Of a stretch of DNA of 64,000 nucleotides, positions 32,089-42,851 are shown in pieces. The DNA lies in assembly GCA_903813345.2 (NCBI GenBank), contig CAIIXF020000012.1:32244501-32308500 (forward strand), given 5' to 3'. The notes below the pieces were generated by a model. The model had not been told where the DNA came from, did no database searches, and saw only the letters and a program-made list of their open reading frames with translations. A program made the position numbers and the translations under genes. The stretch comes from Owenia fusiformis. Its lineage: Eukaryota > Annelida > Polychaeta > Sabellida > Oweniidae. Each line of letters begins with the position of its first letter. Position 1 is the first letter of the stretch.

Positions 32089-35000
32089 ATGGAAGGAATG
32101 AAGTTGTTCGTGATATTAGCTCCGCTATTTTTGGCGGTTTTTGGAGAAGATGAAGTATCTGACAAAGTGGTTATGAGCGCAAGAGTTGAAGTACGTATAT
32201 ATCTTAAGTTTGGGTGGTTTATATAACTTAAGGTCTCTCTGTATTGAAGTAATTTGCGCTTCAAATGCCCTGTCGCCACGTTGACTTCCCAGTCAAGTGG
32301 AAGTTTGTGTTTACAATTTGCTCCAGACATTCGATTCAACACAGCCTTTACATAAACAAAGACATAAATACAAAACAATAAAAAGAAAACAATAACACAT
32401 TGCTCACAAATGATTCTCGATTTCAAGTCTTTAGTAAGAAAGAGATGTATGTTTATTTATGCTAAAATATATTATTTTTGGATGTTGAACTTGATTGCTT
32501 TATTCCGACTGTTATTATTTGATCATATAATTTTTGAGCCTCGATTTGCTTTTAATGGCATTGACTGTTTTCTTTTGTTTCAGAGTTGCAGTGGATGACG
32601 ACTGAACAGGTTCCCCGACGTGAAGAAATTCGTGTACGAGGACCTACCCCTTTAGTATCCTTTACAAATATGTCATCAACAGATCATTGTTTCGTTACAG
32701 TCTGTTACACTGCTTCAAAGGCAAGCAGTTGAACCTGAAAATTAAGAAATCTATAGACCATTGTGCCATAATATATAGAAAAATTTATTCATATTGCACA
32801 CGAATGACATTTGTATATTTCAGATTATTCAGTGTTTAGTGCAATCAGCCTGTGCCCTCTTGTAATTTGAGGTCTGTCCACCATGTTATTTTTTTGAGAA
32901 TTAACATGGTAGAGAAGCATCAAAATATAAGAGGTTACAGAGTTTATGAGCCTATTTACAAGCTATCCAACATATACAAATGTCATTCGTGTGCAATATG
33001 AATATATTTTTCTATATATTATTGCACATTATTATTTAGATTTCTTATATTTCAGGTTTAACTGCTTGCCTTTAAAGCAGTGTAACAGACTGTAGTTTAT
33101 AAATGATATGGGCTTTCAGAAGAAATCCTGTGTAAATAATAAGCTTTCTAATGTTGCAAAACTTTGGCAAATATTTTGTATTGTAAATGTAACATCTAAA
33201 TAGCAAATATAAATTTTTTAAAATTAGACCCATAAGTTATAAGTCCACTCCATATGCACCATGCACTTGCATCCCATGCGTCATTGCATCAATGATTGTC
33301 ATGGCTATTAAGTTACAAATTTAGTACATACTCTGTATGGAATCTATGGATTTATATATAATAGTAAAATAAGCAATCAGTGGACCACATAGCAAGAGAC
33401 AAATTGTATGAAAAAAATGCAAACATATTTTAGATACCTAACTATTGAATTAAAGCTTTAATTAACAGGACGCAGGAGGCCACTCAACTCACAATTTTCA
33501 AAAGGGTTAGATATCTCTATTTGAACACTCGTTTTAGTGATAACCATACTTCAGCAACCTCTTATAGTCACTTTAAAACACGACGAACTATTACCATTTT
33601 CAAGTTATATACTATATCATTGTAACAGGCTTATATATTTAGAGTTAATTATATTTGGAATATATTTCATATTGATATATTTTATTCAATGCATCGTAAA
33701 TAATCTAGACAATTCACAAAATGACATCAAAAATTAATTTACAAATAGACATGAAAATTCCACTAAATAAACATTACTGATGTGTTTATCTGTTATTTAT
33801 CTCTGTTGAATAAATAACCATTAGTTGTTCTTGTTTACTCTTACAAAAAAATCATTTTATTTTGTTTGATTTGTTTAACTTCATTGGTATTTGATATAAT
33901 TTGTAGTTTCTATATTTGTGGAAACACATAATGTTGAGTATTTCAAAAATAGCATTGAATATGGTTCTTTAATTTTTTGATTTTATCATATAGCACAATT
34001 CAATGTGCTGTTAGGGATAATGGTGGTCACTTGTTTTAAATAAAATTTATTTTCATATTGTATTTAATTCACACTTAATCAATTCATATCATCTGGGTTT
34101 TCCCTTAGATGCATTTAAGTATAAACACTCTAACATAGTAGTATCTACGTCATGACACCTGTGATTTTAATCCAGGTTAATTTAAACTTGATTTTTGTCA
34201 AGATTTCAAATCAAATTAATGCCTAGGCTTAAAACATATAAAATGATTGTGCTATTACACTTTATAACCAAAATTCCAATATAATTTAGTGAGTGTATTT
34301 CATGCAGTAGTTTATTTTGACGATATGAGTTTGATCAAGTAGAAAGTTTTTAAGACTATATAATGGTACATGAAAACCTGTCTTTTCTGAACACCTCTGC
34401 AGTGTTCTCCACATGTTTTTTTCTCAAGTGGGTGCAAAATTCTCATTTTCACAGGTCAGACCAAAATTGATCAAAATATGCCTATTTTTCATGATTTTTT
34501 TCATTTTCAAGTAGGTGTAAATGAATTTTCAGGTGAGTGCAAGTGTATTTTCAAAATCTCAAGTGGGTGCTGCGCCCACTTGCTTGTGCTGGGGAGATCA
34601 CTGCTCTGGGACTGGCTAAAGGTGTTCAAATGAGAAGGTGTTCACATTTCGAGATGTTTTAATATGGTAACAAATGTTAATTAAAAAAATGGGACTGAAA
34701 AATGCATACACATCTGGTGTTTAGATCAATATTAGAGGGTATTTGAATGTACATGTTTTACTGTACATGTATATAGATTAGAATGGGAATGCCACATCAC
34801 CATTTAGACCCTTGTATAAATTGTAGTTTAGAATAATGTAAATTGGCTCCAATTAATCATAGAGCTAAAAATGAAATCAATGTGTATTTAATTAATACAG
34901 CAACAATTTCAACTGGATTCTCATTTTCAAGTTTGTTTATCATAAAAAAAAAGATAAAATGGCAAAATCAATGAACACTTAAACTTTTTGTAGTGGCCCA

Positions 35001-36995
35001 ATGTGAGCTAATAAACTATCACATTTTGTCATCATTTGTGACTTTTATAGGATTTTCTCTGTTTGCTTTACATGTAGGCCTGTGTTTAGCAAGGATACAT
35101 CAATTATCTACAACAGTAAAACCTGTCTTAGCGAACACTTCTCTCTACTGAACACCTGTTTCTTGAAGAAACCTTTCTTTCACACATAACACTACTGACT
35201 TCTGTAAACTGACTTCTGTATAGACTTCTGTATAAATTACCCTCTCAAACACCTATCAACACTGAATGTTTTTTGCAAAAAAATATGTTCAACATACACA
35301 GATTTTACTGTATTTTAAATCAATTTGACATGGTGCTTTAGTTGAAAAATGGACTGATCAATCAAATAAGGGCTATACTAGAAAATAAAGATGCTGTCGT
35401 TGTATTTTCTGAAGATTTTTCTAACCAATCAATTTCAGACAATATCAAAATACAGTGTATATATCTTTAAACAAGGCTAACTGAAAAAATCCATGTTTTT
35501 ACCCCACAAATAGGCACCAAACATGTTACCAGTATTGGATTATAAAAGTGTACATTTATTCACGAAAATATATTTGCAGAGAATTACAATTAATAGACCA
35601 AGTTACAATAACCTGCATCTGTTCAAAGATCTATTCTCAGCATGCATATAATTAACATCGTGAAACATTGATAACAATAAGCGATGACAATATACAATCA
35701 ATTTATTTTATAGATATGCTAAAGTGTATCATTTCTATAAAATGTAAAACAAGAGATAAACGAAGCATATTTTATGTCTGTGAGTTTATGCTTGATAGAT
35801 TCTATAAATAACATTGTGGTATATTGAAAACGATGAACTATGAAAATAATATAATTATTTATTAAAATTTATAGACATACTAAAACGTTTCATTTGTATA
35901 CTTTTTACATTTGAGATACATGATGATGCACAATTAATTGTCTCTGGTTTTTACATTCATTTACATATATGCAAATACATATATCAGATATACTCTATAT
36001 ATTGATATAGCTGACATTGAAAAACAATAAGGAAACATTATTCTGTCATCAATTTATTTTATATCTACATGAATATTCAACTCACTGGGTCCTATATTTG
36101 ATTTCATGTCTTTGGCTGGCTATTAGATCAAGATCCATTTATTTCTCACTACACTGTACAAGGCCACAGTTTAATACAAACTGCTTGAGTATTCTAAAAT
36201 TGAAACAATCATTCTCATTTCTACTACCACTACTCTTTGCTAGAGCAATCTGTGTATTCCATTATTTTTCTCTATTTTGTATTTAAACTCATGCCCATCT
36301 GAACTTTCTCAAGATGTTTTCCTTAACAGCTACCAGTCATGATGTGGAGTGGAAGGCAGTGCCTGGGGCAAACCCAGATCTCCTCCTCCTAAATGCTGAG
36401 GGACAAATCATAGAGGTATGTCTTATATGGGTTCATCAAGCCCAACATACACTAGCCCAATGGGTCAAACTTGCCACATGGAGTTGCATCGAGTCCCGTC
36501 GTGCCCCATTGGTGTATGTAGGGTTTTAGAAATCATAAAGGTACACCTCATTTAGGTTCATTAAGCCCATTATACACCAGTCCAATGGGGCAAACCCGAA
36601 CTTGTCCCATGGAGTTCCAAAAAGGAATTTTAAGTTTTTATGTTACCACAAGTGGTGCCATATTGTTATTTGGCCTCTGTAACAAATGACAGGTGGTGTC
36701 ATTTTGGATATTATTTAAGAAATGTGCGTTTTTTCCATTATGTCATTTGCATTGTCATACTTCGTTTGAATAAGTCAAAAGACTATTTGTTCTATCGTTT
36801 CAGCGCATAGATCTTACAAAGCACAACAGGGATGCCTGCAATGGCCTCCTATTAGACTATGGCTTTTATAAGAAGTCTAATCGCAATGAGAAAACTGATA
36901 TAACAGGACCTTATGAGAAGAAAGAGGTTGAAGCAGAGGAGGATACAGAGGAGGAACCAGTTACCCAGACTCCAGATGAGCGAGAAGAATTATAA
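32089..36995 (+). CDS. SELENOM: Selenoprotein M (ER thiol-disulfide oxidoreductase, Sec-containing)
   Basis: A thioredoxin-like redox protein of the ER lumen. Four exons with GT-AG junctions: 32089-32190, 32584-32654, 36337-36415, 36804-36995, giving 147 residues if the in-frame TGA at 32596-32598 is read as selenocysteine; vertebrate SELENOM is of similar length. Residues 4-19 (MKLFVILAPLFLAVFG) form a signal peptide. The redox motif is CSGU, followed by RLNRFPDVKKFVYEDLPLYHDV, PGANPDLLLL and a GFYKKS segment, all matching SELENOM in order. The acidic tail ends REEL, a plausible KDEL-like ER retrieval signal. The exon 2-3 join restores TAT (Tyr), and the nearer AG at 36327-36329 would create a stop. 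An upstream ATG at 32038 is in frame but would hide the signal peptide. Confidence 0.93.
32596..32598 (+). other. SELENOM: Selenocysteine (TGA) codon of selenoprotein M
   Basis: The TGA is the fifth codon of exon 2, directly after Cys-Ser-Gly and before Arg-Leu-Asn-Arg. This is where the SELENOM family has U in its CxxU motif. Coding homology continues in the same frame for over 100 residues afterwards, so it is not a terminator in this gene. Confidence 0.92.
32698..33092. mobile_element. Tc1/mariner-type MITE with ~120 bp inverted arms
   Basis: A 395 bp foldback element in SELENOM intron 2. It begins CAGTCTGTTACACTGC and ends with the exact complement GCAGTGTAACAGACTG, flanked on both sides by TA (32696-32697, 33093-33094), the Tc1/mariner target. 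The arms extend about 120 bases with scattered differences (shared word ATTCATATTGCACACGAATG). No transposase. Confidence 0.92.
33100..35110. other. SELENOM intron 2, central part
   Basis: AT-rich intronic DNA. A possible degraded relative of the AAACCTGTC element lies at about 34370-34650 (AAACCTGTCTTTTCTGAACACC on the left, GGTGTTCAAATGAGAAGGTG on the right), with an AAGTGGGTGC-rich segment inside. No gene was recognised. Confidence 0.35.
35112..35311. mobile_element. MITE, AAACCTGTC family, copy 1
   Basis: About 200 bp in SELENOM intron 2 with 14 bp inverted ends differing at one position (ACAGTAAAACCTGT left; ACAGTAAAATCTGT as the complement of the right end). The left end continues CTTAGCGAACAC, as does the related element at 59323. 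No coding capacity. Confidence 0.7.
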
Positions 36996-38460
36996 GTGAA
37001 TTATTCAGAAATTTTAACCTAAGAGGAAATGAAGTTAAATTATCTCAGACTAACTTTTAACCACTTGAAAATCCGAGCAATTTTATAACATCCTTTTGGG
37101 GGCTATATTGCGATCAGTTTACCAAGCGGCAGGCGTGCGGGCGTCCTGATAAATCTTGTTACTTTTGCGCCCGCTTTTTCCACTTTCCTACCTCAATTCA
37201 CAATATTTACTTGTGCGTTTTGATGATATTGGCGAACCAGACCAATAAGACTCGTTTTAGTACAGTATATAATTTGTAAAAATTGAACTAGATTTGTCAA
37301 ATGTAAAGCCATTTTATTAAGAAATTCTGTGAACAATATATCCTTTGCTCTGGATCTAAATCCATCAGAATACAATACAATTGCCATGGTCACTAAGTGT
37401 ACATCAGCAGTCAATACTCAGATGATATAACTTCATTACTTTAACGTACAACTACATTAAATATGTTTTATTTGGAATTTGGTAATTGGGTCTTTACTAC
37501 TGAATTCGTATTCGTTAGGTTTGCTCAAGTAATTAAAATGTAAATCATAATATTCATGTTCAACCGGTATAGAATTTTTTTGTGAGTAGTTATTTGTATG
37601 TTTTATGCTATCAATTACCCTTTACCACCATTAGCTAGCCACTCTCGCCTCTGACTGTATCAGAACATTTCACAGTTCTTATGCAAATTAGACTTTTTCT
37701 ATCTCTTAATTTACTTTTATGAGAGTTAGAAAATGAATAGGAGGTACACATGAACAGAAAATTTTGTGAGTATATGTATACATGCTGCTACTGCATACTG
37801 TTTGGATAAAGGGTAAATTAAAGAGTCATCTCTCGCACAAAGAGTCTAGAATAATATCTGCCCTGGTGAAGGGTAGCTATCATTAATTACTGATAAACAG
37901 TATCCACTATGCAATCATTCCATTTATAGCAATAGCATTCATTGATAAAAATATATTTGCATGTTTTGCTTATTACTGTAGTTTATGATAAAAGTGCAAT
38001 ATACAGCTACATATGATATTGTCTCTATATTATATGTATAAACTGGTATTCGAGTATATAATTATTTTCAAACATTTGTTGAATTTTCCTGATGTTTTTA
38101 GTAATCGGTTGGATGAAGTGTGATTAAAAATGTATTTAGACATTCGTGATAACTATAGATGTCGCTTTATTTTTATGTAAAAGTCATTTAGACTTCCATA
38201 AATAGATGTCGCTGGAATGAATATTGTAAAATTTTAATAATGTACTTTAAAAGTATGCTTCTGAAAGTATGTGTACTTATGTATGGCCTCTGTGACGCCA
38301 TTTATAGCCTCTTTTTGATATTTCTCAAGATGGCCCGTATGACATTGAACCCTAGAAATCGTAAAGATTGGGATTTAATTGATGTTTGGCCGGAGCTTGA
38401 GACATGTCACCTGGAATTCTATGATGATTTAACACTGTGCCTGATTAAAAAAATAAAAAA
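36996..38460 (+). other. SELENOM: Probable 3' UTR of SELENOM
   Basis: Non-coding DNA after the stop codon. An AATAAA polyadenylation signal lies at 38452-38457 (within AAAAAAATAAAAAATAAG). If it is used, the 3' UTR is about 1.46 kb and includes the SECIS candidate. The 75-codon open frame at 38240-38467 has no recognisable homology. Confidence 0.5.
38107..38154 (+). promoter_or_regulatory. Candidate SECIS element
   Basis: Manual fold: helix I GGTT/AACT; core ATGA at 38113-38116 opposite TGAT at 38147-38150 (the non-Watson-Crick quartet); a helix of about ten positions with some mismatches (GTGTGATTAA against TTAGACATTC); and an apical loop beginning AAA at 38128, about 11 bases after the ATGA. 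The order and spacing suit a eukaryotic SECIS, and it lies before a polyadenylation signal. The helix has a U-U and an A-A mismatch and was not scored by software. Confidence 0.4.
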
Positions 38461-39198
38461 TAAGTGAAAACTTAGAATTTTGCTTTATTCTTAACTTATG
38501 GAGAAGTGTTTACGTCAACACCAAAAGTACAGTTTGGAACAAAAATAATGACACATGGATATGCTGAAGTGAGGATCTACCATGTTAAAAATAAGAGAAT
38601 ATTCTAGAGGTCAAACATCAGTGGATGAGAGTATACATAATGTAAAATATGCAAATTTTAAGGGATATGCACATGTATCAAGACAATATTTGAGACTTCG
38701 ACTTTCAAACCACCATGGTTTGGATATGGTGATTGAAAATCCACCTGTAATTTATTTTGTTCCAAACTGTAGGGACATATTGTTAAAGGATTCATTTCTG
38801 TGATTGGTGTAAAGTGTCTGCATCTGTAACAAATTGTCACACTTTTGTAACATGTTTGTAATTTCAAACAGCTGCTGATATTTGTCTTGCTGATGCCTTG
38901 CTCAAGATGCAGATCACTCTACACAACCCCATCAATGTACATTGCATCGTCTTGAAGATAGTCAGTAGATATGATAGATATCATAAGTGGGTTAGATATT
39001 TGAAAAATAGTTCAACCCCCTTATGACCCCCCCCCCCCCTTCCTTACACACCTCACCTCTACAAAAGCTGTGAGACGTATATTCCCTCCTTTATAGCCCC
39101 CTGTATAGCCCGTGTGCATTAATTTGAATGCTTCTTAATTTGATGTCCATGTGGCTAAAACTAGTGGGTCTCATCGGAACATCCAGTATACCTCGTTA
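38461..39198. other. Intergenic, no gene recognised
   Basis: Short open frames on both strands near 38582-38867 overlap each other and show no family resemblance. A run of C lies at about 39029-39038. Confidence 0.4.
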
Positions 39199-39383
39199 CA
39201 CCCCCTTCCATAAGTTTGGCAACAGGAAATTTTCATTTGATAGCATATCTTTAGCCTGTGAAAGTACGAATCTTAATTTTGTTCCACAACAAGTTCAGAG
39301 AATGAAAAATTTGATATTTTTTAAATCACCAATTCTAAACAGGGGACTTCCTCTTCATAACTCATGGAGGGGGGGGGGTGTGA
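39199..39383. mobile_element. CACTCCCCTCCATAAG family element, copy 1 (degenerate)
   Basis: The left end reads TA-CACCCCCTTCCATAAGTTTGG and the right end CTCATGGAGGGGGG...GTGTG. The ends are inverted relative to each other but the right one is blurred by a G-run. The internal segment GAATCTTAATTTTGTTCC is shared with the copy at 46712. Confidence 0.65.
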
Positions 39384-39997
39384 CACTAGCAAAAATACTG
39401 CAGGACGCAATAAAATCATAGTTGCTTTTAAAGAACTTGTAATTTGAATATAGATCCAATACACTGGAAAAGTTAAGTTACATGTGACCATGTAATACAA
39501 CGACCCAAAGAATTACAATCCGATTGTTTTTCCAGGGACATAGGTACAAATATGTACCCCCCCCCAACCTTTACACTCAGTCAGGCAAGTAAATTCTATG
39601 AAGGGGATAACTTATCCCCAGATGACCATCGTCGTTTTCTATTTGGTCTAGAGACCCGGTTTATCAAGGTGGGGTAAGAACAACTAAAACCTTGTTAATC
39701 AAGATGTCGAGGACTACATTTATCCCGAGCGGTGTGCAGTATGGATATACTGTAGTGAAGCCTTCCGTCCATCAGTCAATCTGTTTTTTTATTATCTGCA
39801 AATCAAGGTGGTAAATATCTACAAATATCGATGGTAAATATTTACAAATCAAGATGGTAAATATTATATATAACAGATTTATGAATATTTTGTTCATTTG
39901 GGATTGCTATTCCGTGGAGTTGCCGCTTTCAAGTTCTACACCGTAATTCGCGAAAGTTCGTTAGAACGTGTAGCTAACCTCGCTATTGATTGATCAT

Positions 39998-40131
39998 TAG
40001 GGAGTTTAAGCTTGCAATGTTTTTAACAACCTAAACGTGAACAGAAAATATCTAAGCGATGCATTTATATGGGTGAATGGTCATACGTATAGGTTGGCGT
40101 TTCGATTTTATATGCAAGCTTAAACTCCCTA
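39998..40131. mobile_element. 134 bp MITE with perfect 19 bp inverted ends
   Basis: It begins TAGGGAGTTTAAGCTTGCA and ends with the exact complement TGCAAGCTTAAACTCCCTA. If the outermost TA on each side is a target duplication, the element proper starts at GGGAG and would fit the TA-targeting superfamilies. No coding capacity. Confidence 0.85.
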
Positions 40132-41300
40132 TTGTAAGCTTATTGCGCAAGACCGTATCTTTAATTCCCAGTTTCATGAACCCTGAAATATGTTTGAATT
40201 GATAAAAATCTGCCCACATACACGCACAGGTGGGAAAACCATACGATGTTTAGTCATGTCTTGAACTCCCTGATTCACATTTCATGATCTATTTTACTCT
40301 TCATGATTCACATCGGGAATTTCCTCTTTCAAAAGAATCCTGGAGTTCGTCGATGAAGCCGCTGCTCACTTCCCTGTTTAGATAATCTTTTTGAAGTAAA
40401 GTACATTCAGGTAGTCTTGCAAATTGTGTTTTGACCCTGCCTTATTCTAATGCAATAGAAGTGGGATACATGTTACCGGATGCTTGATGATGATGCAGGG
40501 GTATCTAATTAATTCTGTATTATCTTATCACATAACTATATTTATTGATATGCTTAAATAATGAATGCATCTAAGACTGGGATTAATGGTATCGTAAAAT
40601 GGTCAAAATGCAACCGAAGATGGAATTTTGTATGGATTTTATCAGAAAATGCGATATGACATCTGTCAGAACGGAAATATCATTCTGAAGGATAAAACAC
40701 GTATAGGATCCAGTGAATAACGGGTTGATGCGTTTATGATATTAGTATTGTATCTCATACTTAAGTGGGTTTGGGGTAGATATCACCCGGGAATATCATA
40801 TCTGAGGAGCGGGCATGATATATTGTATATGTCCCGCTCCAGGCCAAATGCAGGCAGATATGATATCTCCATTCCGCTCCCGGGAAAACCTCCCAGAACA
40901 TAACTCATATAATATTTGAATGATGTTTATATCAATTGTTTTTCTTTTAATAACCTTTATTCACAAACATTGAATAAATGAGCATCCACAAAATAACCAT
41001 CTCTCACATCACGTCAGCAGCCTCAATATGCCGAGACGTGTTGTTTTCACTCAAAATAAACATAAAAGAATCAGCGTTTATTTTTATCCATTGTTTACCA
41101 GTTCTGGAATATAATTAACTTGTAAACATTGACATCTGCAGACGGGAACAGATGATACACGCCAAAGGAGTGAAAACACACTAATTATATTCATCATACG
41201 TCAAAAATAATCTCGATTTTTCTAGATCTGATGTTTCAGATGATATTTAACGTTAAAGGCTCGCATGTTAATCCACCCATTTAGTATACGTGGGTTATGA

Positions 41301-41373
41301 GAGGTTTTAGATACAGGGTTTATCCCGAGGGAAATATATGTATCTCCCTCTGCCCCTGTATCGAAAACCTCGG
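41301..41373. repeat. Imperfect palindrome
   Basis: GAGGTTTTAGATACAGGG pairs with CCCTGTATCGAAAACCTC about 40 bases downstream, with further pairing of GAGGGA and TCCCTC inside. It resembles in style, though not in sequence, the palindromic elements at 40790-40910 and 44860-45030. Confidence 0.6.
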
Positions 41374-42080
41374 CCAGTACATAGCCATTACATACATTAT
41401 TTTAGCTAATAAGATACAAAATACACATCATCATCTTAGAGGAATTCTAAACAAACCAACGTAGCATTTCCAGTTTAGCAGGGTCATGAAGCTTGGATAG
41501 TTGCAGTGGTGGAGCATGTCATACCCATGGCGTGGATAACTCAGTTATAAAACTGTATCTTATAAGATTATTTAAGCTTTAAGACCAAATTGGATCTGAC
41601 GAACTACATATCAATGTGCGTGGTCTGAAGAATATGAATTTAATACCGATGTTTATCAATTGATTGATAGAGAAGCTTACTCACACACCGTGTATAGGTC
41701 TAGATACGCGTTTTATCCGTTTAATTTAGGGAATAGAAAGTATAGTGACAGTAGTTTAACATCAAGTTGCATATGGGATATTTAAATGATCCCCGTAATA
41801 ACATAATTATCCCTGGGTCCGTATTTGGAACAGTAGCAACTAACAAATCGATCGCTAGTCATTGTTCGTCAAAACTAGACAGTAGCAGAAAAGTAAAATG
41901 TAGATCGTACCAAAAAGGCACCCTTGGATAATTTCGATATCCTGAACCTCATATATCATAATCTCTATGTAATCAATCATGTCAGGTCCTAACAAGTGAA
42001 ATGCATACAATGTCTAGCTAGATGGATTGAAATTGTGGATGTAGTTTACAGTAGTTGAGAATATCGACAGAAAGAAGGTA

Positions 42081-42271
42081 CACTCCCCTCAACAAGTTTG
42101 GCAAACATTTTTTGGATCACTTATCAAGTAAGTTTATGCTTGGCGAATTAAAAAAATATCAAAAAATCCAAACTACTGCAATTGAGGAACAAAATCAAGA
42201 GTCAAACATTGATAGACTGTATGCTATCAAATGAAGACTTCTGATGGTCTCAAAATTTATGGAGGGGAGTG
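42081..42271. mobile_element. CACTCCCCTCCATAAG family element, copy 2
   Basis: A 191 bp element bounded by TA on both sides (42079-42080, 42272-42273). The ends are CACTCCCCTCAACAAGTTTG and the inverted AAATTTATGGAGGGGAGTG. Inside, the GGATCACTTATCAAGTAAG segment shows homology (inverted) to the TTGATAAGTGAT segment of the copy at 47613. No coding capacity. Confidence 0.88.
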
Positions 42272-42851
42272 TAGATTTAAACAGAGTACGAAATACGATA
42301 GGTTCATTAATTCTCTATAACATTTAGTTGTATCTATTTATAATCGTTTAGAAATTGAAACCATAGTTGAATGAAGGATGAATTTTATTTGAAATGCTAT
42401 ACAGAAATTAAATAATAAAACATGTAAAATAGCGGGACTGGATTTGAGAAAAAGAGAAGTCAATGTTGTATGCCGTGTATAAATGGTGCATGTAGATTTT
42501 GGACCAACGCTAACATGACTGAAACGCGTATCTAGCTCCGATATGGCTTGATAACATGATTATGGTTTCTCAAATGGTTCGCCCCTGATGAAGAATTGGG
42601 AAATCAGTTAATAGACGTTTGCAACCAATAGGAGCAGTCGTAGCCTCCGTGAGGTTTCAGATAGGAAGAAATGAAAAGACATTTCGGTCTCTTTCAATAC
42701 ATTAAGTGGGTGATGAATGGAAATGAACTGCGAAGGGTATTTTTTAACCAATATTTTATCTAGTTGTAAAAAACTTAAGGGTTTTAAAGAAAACATGTCT
42801 GCATTTTAAGTTATGATGTTAACGTAGTGTTAAGATGTTAAAGATGCAAAA

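Noticed and set aside
37232-37265. GATGATATTGGCGAACCAGACCAATAAGAC as a SECIS candidate
   Set aside because: TATTGG/CCAATA pairs, but the helix is only six base pairs and the AA is not correctly spaced from ATGA.
38240-38467. 75-codon open frame after SELENOM
   Set aside because: It lies in the probable 3' UTR just before the poly(A) signal, ends in an A-rich stretch and lacks recognisable motifs.
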